A stretch of DNA of 64,000 nt from Macrobrachium rosenbergii (Eukaryota > Arthropoda > Malacostraca > Decapoda > Palaemonidae). The notes beneath the pieces were generated by a model. The model did not search any database and had not been told where the DNA came from. It saw nothing but the letters and a program-made list of their open reading frames with translations. The DNA lies in assembly GCF_040412425.1 (NCBI RefSeq), contig NC_089749.1:41438239-41502238 (forward strand), read 5' to 3'. Each line of letters opens with the position of its first letter. The first letter of the stretch is position 1. The position numbers and the translations under genes are program-made. Below are positions 1-10,070 of the stretch, piece by piece.

Positions 1-480
1 TATAGTAAGTAAAGAAATCTAACAACAAAGGTCTAGGAACAATATCTTGGCTTTCACAAAAGAATAATTGCATAGGCGAATAGTTGCTAGTAAACCATGG
101 TTGTGTCACACAGGCTCCGCCCACCTGTTGATATCGGTGGATGCATTCGTATTTATTTATTTACATTTTTTCAGCGTTGAGTAAAAACAATCAAATAGGA
201 CTACTGCATAATTTATGGTTGCATTGCAAGCAATATTAATGTCATGCAAAATTTTTTTTTATTATCATTTTAACATCTGAATTGAGGTTTAATGATGACA
301 TTTTTTGTTGAATGCGTTGCTGATGAGTGAATCAAAAGTTTTGAAAATATTTCGTAAATGTTTTTCCGAAACTTGGCTACACATGTTATATGACAGATTT
401 CACTCTTATTAAACATATAACCTTATTGTATGAAATAATTGCATTTTCGCGTTGAAATATGAGAAAAATATGGAGCATGT
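1..480. other. AT-rich stretch, no gene seen
   Basis: AT-rich non-coding sequence. I see no supported exon, RNA gene or clear repeat in it. Confidence 0.5.
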
Positions 481-501
481 TAGGTTGCCAGTTCGTGAAT
501 T

Positions 502-1010
502 TTGAACGAAATCCTATGCAACCATGTCATATCACTTGCGAGCATAGCTGTGCAACAAATTAAATTTTCACTCCAAAGATTACATGAAGATACAGAAATA
601 TGCTGGATTCCAGCCCATGTAGGCATTAAAGTAAATACAGAACCTGATAAAGCAGCCAAAGCTGCAACTACTATGACAAGATCACATGCTGATATTCCCA
701 TAAGTGATTATGATTCATCTCTAAAACCCATTGTAATCAATAAATGGCAAAATATGTGAACCTGATAGTAAAAAACTAAAACTGATCTAGAGCAGTGTTG
801 AAATATGGAATTCATCATATGAAAAGGAATGAAACACTCAGGAAATTTTGACTCTACTTAGAGTTGGTCACTTTTGTCTGACCCATGGATATTTGATGAT
901 TTGATGATTAGCTCACTAATCTACATCCCTTTATGTACAAAATGTAGAGTAATACTAACATTTAAACATTTTTTGTGTAAATGTCCAAAATACTATTGAC
1001 AACAGATGTC
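502..1010 (+). pseudogene. LINE (Jockey/I-type) RNase H and C-terminal relic
   Basis: The open part (502-758) carries the RNase H end typical of Jockey/I-like non-LTR retrotransposons: WIPAHVGI, then a degenerate GNE-x-ADKAAK box read here as NTEPDKAAKAA, then PISDYDSSLKPIVINKWQ. After a stop the trace continues through 1010 in broken frames, with pieces resembling the family's C-terminal tail (LTHGYL-like, then a Cys-rich PLCTKC-like end). The upstream RT is absent, as in a 5'-truncated insertion. Stops and frame changes make it a pseudogene. The exact clade is not certain. Confidence 0.7.
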
Positions 1011-1084
1011 AAATTGTGGAAACACTACCATTTTTAAATAACCTGACTATAAAATTTTAAAAATGCTGTATTTTAATAAGTACA

Positions 1085-1505
1085 GCACATTTTATATCAT
1101 TAACGCACTGGTTACCCATGAAGTATTTTTGGCACAAAAATTATAGATGTACATATTGAATTGTAGGGTCAGAAAGTTAACAGTGTCAGTACTGTGGATA
1201 CAGCACATTATATTACTATTTTTATTAAATAGTTTAACCAGGTCACAGAGCTAATCTATTTACTTTCACAAGAATGGCCCAAAGGATTTTTTTTTGTGAT
1301 GAATAGCAATAACCTTTTGGGCTAACTCTGTGAGAGCTAACAGCTAAATAAACTATCTCTGTGGCCTGGTTCTACCATTTAATAATAATAATGTGCTATC
1401 ACAATGCAGACACTGTTAACTTATGAGAACTTATAGTTCAATATCTACTTCTATCATTTTTTTGCCAAAAATACCTCATGGGTGACCAGTGCATTAATGG
1501 TACAG
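1085..1505. repeat. Foldback (inverted-repeat) element with SINE-tail-like arms
   Basis: Two imperfect complementary arms of roughly 190 bp, about 1085-1280 and 1310-1505, surround a short centre near 1290. Matching landmarks are a CACTGGTTACCCATGA block near 1094 against its complement near 1480, GTTAACAGTGTC near 1173 against GACACTGTTAAC near 1408, and AACCAGGTCACAGAG near 1235 against its complement near 1350. The arm core (AACCAG...GGCCCAAAGGATT) resembles the SINE tails at 18235-18300 and 18415-18480 and the fragment at 44960-45060. I see no coding content. Confidence 0.65.
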
Positions 1506-1510
1506 AATGT

Positions 1511-2069
1511 GTTGATTAGAATTCAGAGTACTGGACAACATAATGCTTTCATTCATTCATAACCTTAAGAGATTGTTGATCTCCATGCAAAAGATCTTGT
1601 GCAAAATCAACACAACAATGCTGTGCACAGCAATAAGCAGGAAATAAAACAATACTAAATACTGGACTGCAATACCTGTGGAGCAGAAGTCAAAACAGAA
1701 GAATGTCTTCTTAGCATCTGTATAATCTGAACCATAAAAACGAACAAGCAAAATTAGTTGTCAGTGCTTTGATCTACAGATACTGTCATGCTGGGAGCTA
1801 AAAAGCAATATAACAGTTTCATTACAAATACAACTAGGAAAATATATACAATAAAAGGTTTGTTAAGAAAATGTCTACTGAAAATTAAAAGTATGACTAA
1901 GCAGCTCATATAGTCACAAGTGGTGGGTGGTTACCTTCAAAGAGCATAGTTGCATTCTTAAAATTTTCTGCCAAATTGCTTTGTACATAACACACAAATG
2001 ACTTTTTCAAAAGCTAAATTACAAATTTTTTAAACAATTTGTATTATTTCTAGCTATACAAAAGCCTTT
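1511..2069. other. Intergenic, nothing supported
   Basis: AT-rich sequence with a short minus-strand open frame (1557-1751) that matches no family I recognise. No clear repeat was seen. Confidence 0.4.
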
Positions 2070-2262
2070 GATATTAAGAGTATTCTTCAGTGCAAGCTGG
2101 AAAGGCCACTGAATCTTGGTAACGGGGTAGTTAACCAGTGGAGATGGGGGGTGAGCAGGGGGTAACCCTTCACTCACCTTCCTCTCACCACTTCACTCTT
2201 TCCTTTGGCTGCAGGGAAAGAGTAGGGCAGTTGAGGCAAGTACAACTTTTATGAAAGGCTTT

Positions 2263-2330
2263 GGTTTGTATACATAGGAAAAATACAAATTGCTTAAAAT
2301 ACTGTTATTTGTTCCTATGGGGATACAACC
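2263..2330 (-). repeat. Probable internal complementary region of DIRS-B
   Basis: GGTTTGTATACATAGGAA at 2263-2280 is followed by an imperfect complement ending GTTCCTATGGGGATACAACC at 2330. An inverted pair downstream of the recombinase frame is where DIRS elements carry their ICR. The matching element termini cannot be identified here, so the call is tentative. Confidence 0.45.
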
Positions 2331-2880
2331 TTTGCCTTTTATATTGTGACACTTGCCCCTGGAGTTGGATTACACCCGAAAATGTCATGCTCCCATTGCA
2401 ACAAATGCCATGATGCCTGTAATCTCCTACTGGTCTGGTGAATAGGGTGACCAGAGCAGTAGGGCCCTGGGCTTGAGAACCCCGAAATCAAAGGGAACTT
2501 GAGTAAGGAACAATTATTTGGAGAATCATGACATCCACAGTGGGAGATGTCAAGATGGAGGGCAGCTTATTCTGGCTATTACCAAGTAATAAGCTCAGAA
2601 AAAAGCTCTACCAGTCCTTCCCTCCCTTTTGTTAAAAGAGAAAGGACACATGCTTGTTGTGCGGTTAAGTGTATCTCATTCAGTTCCAGCATGTACTTTG
2701 GCCTGGAGGCTGCTTTGGAAGGAGAAAAGGAAGGGGAAACCACTAACCCCACATTCATACTTCTAAAAGGGTGCCAAGCATAGGTATTCATGATAAGACA
2801 TGCAGTGTCTGATCAGAATTCAATAAACTAAACAAATTTTTGAGCTGCCACCATAGGTCCCAAGGAAAAGGTGTCCATGG

Positions 2881-3870
2881 TTAAATGAGGTAAAGGTTGT
2901 GCCAGACTCCTGCCCTCATTACCTGTAACACCCTAAAGTTCTTCCAAAAGGGGAGAAGGTCCAACACCCCTATGTGTGCTCTTAAGCAAAAAGAGGGGCC
3001 AGTCTCCTCTGGTGAGGAATTGTAGGCCCTCTTGAAAACCTCACAAGGCCAGAAAGAAAGGGTGTTCCAGGAAACCTCCTCCTTATGCTTACCTGTACTA
3101 ACAAAAAATCTCCTACACTCCAGCCTCAGAAAGTGGATCCTTTTAAGATAGTACTTTATGGTGCAGATCAGACACAACGGCATCTAATCAAGGCCTCAAC
3201 GAACAAAGTCTCAGAGAAAGGGAATGGAGAAATTCTCAAAACTTTTATCTAAGACTGACGGGGTTTTGAGTCGTTGTTACAAACTCCAAGATGAAAGAGA
3301 ACGAGAGGGAACCTGCCCCTCTGAATACTGAACAATACAAGACAGGCCATGTAACCCCACTACTCTCTTTGTCAAGGCTAAAGCCAAAAGAAAACAGTCT
3401 ACAGAATTGTCTCTGTCTGAGGAACTCAACAGAAGCTCAAAGGGAAGCCTTGTAAGGCTTCAAAATACTAACGATGCATTTCACTATAAGGGCTGGAACT
3501 CTCAAGGAGGGCAAGACTGCTCAAAGTTTCTCATAAGCAAAGGCTACTCCAACCTACACAGATATATATAATCCTTCAGTTTGAAAATCTTGGATAAAAC
3601 TGAGCAACACCCTTTCACTGCAGAAATTGTGAGGTGCTTACCATGGCAAAGGTAGATGAAGATTTCTGTGATCCCCTGAAAAGATACTTCAATCATAGAA
3701 CAACCCCTTCTATGAAACCCTGGTACATATTTGTGAACAAATGATGGAGGTACCTTGCAAGAAAAGTCTCTTTCTTTCAAGGTAAGTTTCTCCACATGTG
3801 AAGGCGGAGAGACTGCACTGCCTGATGGTACTTGAAAATGTGTAGCTGGAAGGTGGGCCACAGGGGCAAC
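2881..3870 (-). pseudogene. DIRS-B tyrosine recombinase, broken
   Basis: Minus-strand fragments match the DIRS tyrosine recombinase. The N-terminal SAM-like part contains HLTISAVKGCCSVLSKIFKL (about 3570-3660). The catalytic part contains TIKYYLKRIHFL, STGKHKEEVSWNTLSFW and RAHIGVLDLLPFWKNF, where the HxxR box (HEIR in relatives) has decayed. VMRAGVW near 2910 precedes the tyrosine region. The enzyme would integrate a circular DNA intermediate without a target-site duplication. The frame breaks several times, so it cannot be functional. Confidence 0.65.
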
Positions 3871-4180
3871 TCTCTTGATGACCTGACCAGGAGTGCCAGC
3901 AGGTCTGCATACCACTCAGCAGATGGCCAACTAGGATCTGCCAAGAGTCATTCAAAAACCTAAAGTGACAATCAGTCTGATGATCATCACTAGTGGAGAC
4001 TGAAGGGCAGGAGGGCATAAACATCCAGATTGTTCCAGGAATGTTAGAATGTATCCTCCATTGCTGCCCACGGGTCACCCGTTATGCCTACACCTGGGCG
4101 AATACTTCTTTTATGAGTGATAAGACAACTGTCACAATATCATTTGTCTTTACTGGGGAAGTTTTCTGTTCAACCTAGTT
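3870..4180 (-). pseudogene. DIRS-B methyltransferase-like domain, broken
   Basis: On the minus strand LFATRLNRKLP (about 4140-4176) starts the Dam-like domain that DIRS elements carry after RNase H. NLDVYALLPFSL follows where relatives have a W...Y-FPP segment, then SWPSAEWYADLLALLV (about 3880-3930), a characteristic end of this domain. Several stops interrupt it. The LINE tail at 4187-4318 separates its start from the upstream EWPLHPGVVKRLFKIWG linker. Confidence 0.6.
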
Positions 4181-4186
4181 GCAAAC

Positions 4187-4318
4187 AGATATTATTATAT
4201 TATTATTATGATTATTCAGAAGATGAACCCTATCCATATGGAACAAGCCCACAAGGGCTATTAACTTGAAATTCAAGTTTCCAAAGAATATGGTGTTTAT
4301 TAGGAAGTAATAACCCCC
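4187..4318 (-). mobile_element. LINE 3' tail inserted into DIRS-B
   Basis: On the minus strand a conserved block (AACTTGAATTTCAAGTTAAT, then GGGCTTGTTCCATATGGATA) ends in an (AAT)n-like tract. The same block occurs at about 45470-45540 at the 3' end of the LINE relic at 45390-46225, so this is a heavily 5'-truncated copy of that family. It interrupts DIRS-B between the RNase H linker and the methyltransferase-like domain. No clean target-site duplication was seen. Confidence 0.6.
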
Positions 4319-4331
4319 ATATCTTGAACAA

Positions 4332-4435
4332 TCTCTTCACTACTCCGGGGTGTAAGGGCCATTCCATCCCCATTACCTAACTCTCTCTTCACTACTCCGG
4401 GGTGTAAGGGCCATTCCATCCCCATTACCTAACTC
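4332..4435. repeat. 52-bp tandem duplication inside DIRS-B
   Basis: A unit beginning TCTCTTCACTACTCCGGGG occurs twice, at 4332-4383 and 4384-4435, and the two look identical. On the minus strand it encodes the EWPLHPGVVKRLF linker between RNase H and the methyltransferase-like domain, so the duplication broke the DIRS-B frame. Confidence 0.85.
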
Positions 4436-4439
4436 AAAC

Positions 4440-4800
4440 AACTGAAATTATCTGTAAGAATATTCTACCTGTCTGGAATGTATATAGTTGGCAGCTCAAC
4501 ACCTTGAAATGCCACCTAATCATAATTCTGCAATACTCACTTGCAGAGGTTCCATGACACTGTACCTCCCTGTTTGTTGATGTAGGCAACCATGGTCAAG
4601 TTGTCGTTTTTCAAAACCACCAAATGCCTTTGCAAACAATCTAGGAATGCTTGCAATGCCAACGAAGCTGCTCGCATTTTCCGGACACTGATATGTAGAT
4701 GCAGTTGGTCTATTGTTCACAACCCTGAAATGTAATCTCCTGTCAGATGTGCACCCCATCCCTTCTTTGATGAATCAGTAAACAGTAGGGGCGGGGAAGC
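4440..4800 (-). pseudogene. DIRS-B RNase H, broken
   Basis: The minus strand reads LLFTDSSKKGWGAHLT (first catalytic Asp), then DNLTMVAYINKQGGT (the D-N/S-x-xVVAYINxQGGT box), then LSCQLYTFQTGRIF, where relatives read LSCQYIPGRxNxLAD. This is the DIRS order. Several frame changes are needed to join these pieces. Confidence 0.65.
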
Positions 4801-5512
4801 TCAATCTGGTAGCTAGATGACAGACATCTCCTTAGGAGGTGTCTGTCATCTAGCTACCACAATCCTCCCACACTTCCCATCTCAGAGACATGTGTTGGGA
4901 TGGTGGATCCCAAAAGGCAGACTAATGCTGTTTCAGTTGTTACCGATGCAACCAAAGATAATTTCACCTGTAAGATAAGAACTTCTCTAATGATAACTGA
5001 TGACCTAGGACTACCTTCCTCAGCTGAGTGAGTCATTCTTGTCATGACAAGAACTGAACAGCAACCTCCCTGAGACTGGTCTGATGAGAGCCCACAGGAA
5101 AGTCTCATGCTGCTTGAGTCCAAGGGCAAACCTAGATATGTTATCTGTTACTTGGGGAAGTGATCAGACCTCTGCCAGATGATCATGATTCCCAGATCAT
5201 GACAAAAGGCAGCAGATGATCCCTGTCCTGCACGAGGCATTCCCTGGAGGATGCTAGAACTAACTAATCATGAATACCCTTCAAATGGGCACAAACCAAA
5301 AATAGGGCGATTACCCAAGTACACAGCTGAGGAGTGGTTGCCAGTTTAAAACACATGGTCTTGAACTGGAAAACAATCTTGTTGCAGAAAAAATAGAGGT
5401 ACTTCTGAGAGTCCCGATGAATAGGTACTTGAAAATACTCATACTGCAGGCCTATCAAATACATGAATTGGCCCTCTCTGATGAAACATAACACTGAATA
5501 CAGAATTTCCAT
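4800..5512 (-). pseudogene. DIRS-B reverse transcriptase, 3' part, broken
   Basis: MEILYSVLCFIREG leads into YFQVPIHRDSQKYLYFF (the DAYFQVPIHP box that holds the first catalytic Asp in relatives), then FQFKTMCFKLATTPQLCTWVIALF (the FGLxTAPxxFT region). Where relatives have YLDDWL this copy reads GIHD followed by a stop and then LVLASS, so the catalytic box has decayed. The N-terminal RT residues are at 13672-13860, beyond the inserted DIRS-A copy 1. Confidence 0.7.
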
Positions 5513-5537
5513 TGTGAAGTGAGTCTGTCAAACATAA

Positions 5538-5817
5538 TTTCTGGATCGGGTCCTGTGTCAGCCGGTGAAAAAGTCCATTCAGTACTTATTTCTAGGTAAT
5601 TCCGTTGCTAGATACCAGAGAAAGCTAAATGAAATGCTGGAGTTACTACCCCAGAGCGAGCTCCATAGATGGAGTCGTGTATGGAAAAGGGTGAACTACA
5701 AAACACGGAACCTTATCCTATAGAGATCCCAAAGTCAAAAAAATCCCACAGGAGATGCCGTTACAAACCCATGCACCACTCGCGGACAGCACACAAAACA
5801 CCGCTAGCCGCATTCCA
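5538..5817. repeat. Left inverted terminal repeat, DIRS-A copy 1
   Basis: About 280 bp, complementary to 13365-13641. Landmarks are GGTGAAAAAGTCCATTCAG, TCTAGGTAATTCCGTTGCTA and CACCGCTAGCCGCATTCCAT. It begins TTTCTGG and lacks the roughly 27-nt extension found on the right repeat. Confidence 0.9.
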
Positions 5818-7783
5818 TTTCAGCAAGCACCTACGGTCACACGTTTTTTCGTTGTGCTTTTAATCTTGTGCCTTTTTGCATCATTATGGCTTCCTCACAA
5901 GGTCTTTCGTCACCTAAGTTGAGTACCAGTATTTCGTTTTTAGTTGAGGCAATTGAGGCTCCTTATTTCCCTTTAGTTTAATAATTAAAGGGATTTATAA
6001 CGCCCGTCTCGATCTCCTCTCGCGGCCTCACGTGACCTCCATGCGTGGTTCGTGATCTTGGGTCGCCCTGTTTTTCGATCTTTCTCACGGTTCCTCTTCG
6101 TGTTTAGGATAATTTTCCTTTTCATGAGGTCTAATTAGTGATTTTGATTGATTAACATTTGTTTCCCTTTGCTTCGAGATGAGGGCTGGTGTTTAGGCGT
6201 CGGGCTTCCCCCTCGAGCCTATTCGCCTTTTATCAATTCATTAACATGCCTTATTTTTGCCCTTCTCTTCTCTTAGCTTCTGGGAATTTTATTTACATTA
6301 GTACTTTTAAGTTTTTTTGTTTTATCTTTAACCCAGTGTTTGGATGCATTTGATATTTGATGATTATTATAGATATTTCTTTTGTTATGAGGCGGCCATT
6401 TCCCTTCACGTCCACATCGTGTTGGGTATGGTCCTCCTCTTGTTTTGTTTTGTTGTGTTTTTATTTTATCCTTTTTAATGGGTTGGTTGTTAGCTTTGGA
6501 TTTCCTTTTTGGGGCGTTAGGCTATTGCCCCCCCTTTTTTCCATGAAAAAGGGGGTCGTTCATTCTTTTGTTCACATGCCCTTCATAAGGTTTTGTGTTC
6601 GTCTTTTCCAATGCGGCGCTCTCCTTAAGTTTTACTAGGTCTTCTCATTTTATGTTCCCTTCCCCTGTTTCGCTTTTTGCGGGCTAATAAGCCTCTCGTT
6701 TAAGCTGAAATAGCGAGGATCTCATGTTGCTTCCCTCTCCTGTTTCGGCTTTTCAGTTAGGCTAATGAGCCTCTTGGTTAAGCTGGGATAGCGAGGGGCT
6801 TCATGTAGCCTACCCTAGTTTGGTCTTTACTTAAGGTTAGTTTCCAGTTTTTGGTTATGTCGACCCACCCTTTCCCCCTCCTCCTCCCGAGTGCTCTCTC
6901 TTCCCTTGATTTGTTTTCAATCTTGTTAACTCATCAAGGATTGGGAGCATTCCTTCCTTTTAGCCTATAGCTTGTGCCCCCTTCCTCTGCATTGTTTGGC
7001 CTCTCCTTGGTACGGTCCGTGACTTTACCAATTTACTCTCCCATCCTGGGACTACTGGTGGCTGGGAGGGCTTCCCCCTCTCCCGTCCACCATCTTTGGC
7101 CATCTTTATCTCCCTGTCCCCCCCCAATGGAGGTTGTTCCTGTTCCTCTCCTGCTTCTCTCGCGTTTGCCGGGTAACGACTCAGTCAGCGAGTGGGCGGG
7201 AGGACACAGAACGCCCGGATTGTGCATTCCCACTCTCTGGTCGTTCATTTTCGGTTCTTCCTCCGGGGTTTTCATTCCTCCCCTTCATACGTCTTCTCCG
7301 GCGTGTCGTTTAATTTGGCGACACTCCGGTTCAGTCCCTTCTTCGTTGCCAGTTAGAGCTTTCCGCCTGACTGTCTTCGTGTTCGGACTTTTGACGTTCC
7401 CTGCCCTTAGCTAACTACTGTCTACTATCGGGCGCATTCCTTGCTTCCCGCTCCGGCGTTTCTAGCGTTCATCGGTCTTCCGTTATCGCTAGTTTCATAT
7501 TATTTTTAGTTGCCGGGAATGCGCTTTCTCGGACAGTTTAACCTTCCCATTTCATTTTGTATCCGCTCACTTACTTTAAGGCATGTTACTCCGGCTAGTT
7601 CCGTAAATTTATTTTGTTTTATTTATTATTTTATTATTTATTTTGTTTTGTTTGTGTGAGATTTTTTTACCCAGTTACCTCCCGGATCTTTCCGGCTGGT
7701 TTCACGGCTTTATTTAATGCTGTGTTGCTCCGCACACTACTCCGCACCTTACACAGTGTACTCATAATCTCATACTCTTACAG
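5818..7783 (+). other. DIRS-A copy 1 untranslated leader
   Basis: About 2 kb between the left ITR and gag, pyrimidine-rich. It contains a degenerate tandem pair (about 6665-6735 and 6738-6810, sharing GCTAAT-AGCCTCT and AAGCTG..ATAGCGAGG) and a hairpin CCCGGATCTTTCCGGC at 7681-7696. It ends in a conserved splice-acceptor-like TCTTACAG at 7776-7783. The minor open frames in it match no family I know. Confidence 0.6.
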
Positions 7784-7951
7784 GTGGTGCGCTGCCAAGA
7801 AGAAGGGTGCTCCGCAGCCCTCCATCAGGCCAGCGGCCACGGTTTGTCGGTCTCACTCGGATGTGCGGTCCACGTAGGGGATCTTATTGTTTGGCACCCT
7901 GACGGATGTGATGTTTGCTACGCTCTTTACGAGCAGGCTATCGATGATTCG
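7784..7951 (+). pseudogene. DIRS-A copy 1 gag exon 1 (Cys/His module), start codon lost
   Basis: Aligned with exon 1 of copies 2 and 3, this exon encodes the RCQE-x-GC...HVGDLI-WHPDGC-x2-CYALYE module. The initiator ATG of the other copies is GTG here. Some Cys/His positions are lost in the middle (the other copies have GHEVCRSHSSC). The exon ends at a GT donor (ATTCG|GTAGGT) at 7951/7952. A conserved acceptor-like CTTACAG lies directly upstream. Confidence 0.6.
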
Positions 7952-8053
7952 GTAGGTGATCATGCATCTTTCCTTTTTAGCCAACTGTAATTTTTACATA
8001 TTACCGATTCCCCCCGCCTTCGGTAAACCGCAATAATGTTTTTCTTCCGGCAG
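7952..8053 (+). other. Intron in DIRS-A copy 1 gag
   Basis: A 102-nt intron starting GTAGGT and ending TTCTTCCGGCAG. It sits at the same codon position as introns at 23958-24065 and 54589-54699, and the flanking codons align across the three copies. Confidence 0.7.
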
Positions 8054-10070
8054 GCTGACCGCAAGTCTCGTGATGCTTCGCTTCAGGCCCTTAAAGTCTG
8101 GGTTAGCGGCTTTGGGCGCAACGTAGGAGCTGGCAATCCCTACATACTCGGGACATTTGTAATGTCCTTTTTCCCGGCGCTTGGATCACAGCTTCTGTCA
8201 CCGACGATGTTGCTGCTCCGTTGATTGCCGGGATTCGGGAGTTGACCCAGCCCTCTCCAGACGGTTCGGCTCTGAGCGGTGGCGTTCCAGAAGACGCGGC
8301 GGAACTCGATCTCGGCCTTGAGTCTCCGAGCATTATCCCGGAGCATCAAGCAGGTAAGGGGGTAAGTGAGGCAGGTTCTCCACTGTTTAGCTCTCCTTCT
8401 TCCTCTGTTGCTTCTTTTAAAGGCTTCTCTAAATCTTCATACCTTACGGGCACGTCTGGGTCTATTGCCCCGAAGGTGAAGTCCGTTAAAAGAAAAAACC
8501 TTACCTACTCCGCAGGCCGATATGGGGTCCCTCAGGCGGCGGCACGGGCGCCGAGCCCCGTTCCGTCGGACGAGTACAACCTCCTTCCGGGTCCCAAGCG
8601 GAGCCTCAGTCACGCCAGGTAGTTCCCCCTCCTCCTTCTTTGGATACGTTTCATTTCTTTGAACAATTCCTTGAAAGAATCGACGCGAGGTTTGAGAAGA
8701 TCGACGCGAGGGTAGACAGCAAGCTGTCTGGTCTTGCTTCTTCTTTTCAGTCTCTTTCGGAGAAGGTGGAATCTCAACAAGGTTCTCGTTCTAGGTCTCA
8801 TTCTGTTCCTGACCCTTCCACTCTCCCTCCCTTTGATCTGGGGAATCCTTGGCGTCTGGCCCTTTATGCTCCCGAGTACGAAGGTACTCTTACCATAGAA
8901 GGTTTGGGCACGAGGAGAGTGGAAGAGTTGGAGTTCTATCCTCTGGACCTGACATCTCCCTACACTGGGTTTGCCAGGCTGAAGGGAGAGGTTTGGAACA
9001 GGTCTGATAAAGTCCCTAAGGAGACGGTTATCTATCCTAGGGACCAAGCCCAGTCGTCTTTGATGAGGACCCTTACGGAGTGGCAAGCGGAGAACACTAA
9101 GCTTACACCAGCTAAGGGAGTGTTCACTATGTTCACTCTCAGTGATGTTCTCCTTCTCCCTTGCACTTCGAAAGTGGCCTCTGACTAGTCAGGCTTGCTT
9201 CGAAGGTAAACCCCTTCCTCATCTCCGAGAGACGGACCCGACATCTCTCGTCTTTCCCGGAGGCACCGAATTCTGGAAGGGAGCCCCTAATACGTTTACA
9301 GTGACTCGGCTTGACCCAGACTGCGCTTCTGACCTGTTCAGTGAGCAGCTCCCTAAGATCCCGGAGACGCTCTTGAAAACAGAGGCTGATACTAAGGAAA
9401 GGCTCGCCAGGTCTTTGAACTCTTTGGCTTTAGCGGAAGCAACTTCTTTGGTTTATAGGGAAGATCCATTATTCCAGGTCTTGACGAAATCTCTCTTGGC
9501 GAGTTTTCAACAAGACCTGTTTGACTTTATGACTGCCCGACTGGCCTGCCGGAAGCACATCTTTTCAGCAGCCACAGTTCGGCATGAACCAAATAAGCTT
9601 CTTAAGAGTTCGATCTGGGGAGCTAATCTTTTCCCACAAGAAGTTGATGCAGTCTTATCTGAGGCAGCTAGGGTCAATCAGAGTCTCCGTTCCCGTTGGG
9701 GTCTGCCCTATAAAAGGAAACAGTCTGATCTTACCGGCCCTCCCACAAAGTCCAGTAAGAAATTTAAACATTTCAAACGTCTTCCAGCTCAGTCCTTGGT
9801 TCAGGTTCCTTTACAGGGTCAGCCTTCGACCTCTTCCTCCCATCCTCCGCCTCAGTATGTCCTGGTGAACCCGGCGCATCAGTCTTTGGCTGCTCCTCCT
9901 ATGTCTCCTCCCAGCTTTCAATCCTGCATATGAAAGTCAGGGAAATTTCCTCCAGACAATCAACCAGAGGCAATAAGCCCCGTGGCTTCGCTTAGGGGAA
10001 GGGGAGCCCCCTCCCTCTCCCAGGAACAGGGGAGGTAGAGGCTCCAGAGGGGGAAGCAAACACAGGACCG
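8054..10070 (+). pseudogene. DIRS-A copy 1 gag exon 2, frameshifted
   Basis: It begins ADRKSRDASLQALKVWV-GFGRNV, matching exon 2 of the other copies. The frame shifts near 8140-8180, resumes as PLIAGIRELTQPSPDG, passes a Ser-rich stretch (SPLFSSPSSS), then FFEQFLERIDARFEKIDARV (a probable coiled coil). After that come the conserved capsid-like blocks NPWRLALYAPEYEG-LTIEGLGTRR-EELEF and LFSEQLPKIPETLLK, then SLRSRWGLPYKRK. Breaks occur at about 9180 (stop) and 9930, before an RG/GGRG-like basic tail. The product would be the element's structural nucleocapsid-type protein. Confidence 0.7.

Larger units (their letters stand above)
2070..5537 (-). mobile_element. Old DIRS-like retrotransposon 'DIRS-B', 3' part (RT to ICR)
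   Basis: On the minus strand the order is RT (5512 to about 4830), RNase H (about 4800-4440), LINE tail insertion, methyltransferase-like domain (4180-3870), tyrosine recombinase (3870-2880), and a 3' non-coding part with a complementary pair at 2263-2330. This is the DIRS order. Stops and frameshifts occur throughout. The 5' end of its RT and its gag end lie at 13669-14235, on the far side of DIRS-A copy 1, which was inserted into it. It is a different family from DIRS-A: its RNase H and recombinase proteins differ and its ICR sequence is unrelated. Confidence 0.75.

Noticed and set aside
1640..1745. Minus-strand mini-exon-like piece (DYTDAKKTFFCFDFCST) with a good acceptor and a GT donor
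   Set aside because: Only about 51 nt, no family match and no neighbouring exons to join.
6974..7414. 146-codon open frame in the copy 1 leader
   Set aside because: Ser/Pro/Leu-rich pyrimidine translation; the equivalent leaders of copies 2 and 3 do not keep it.
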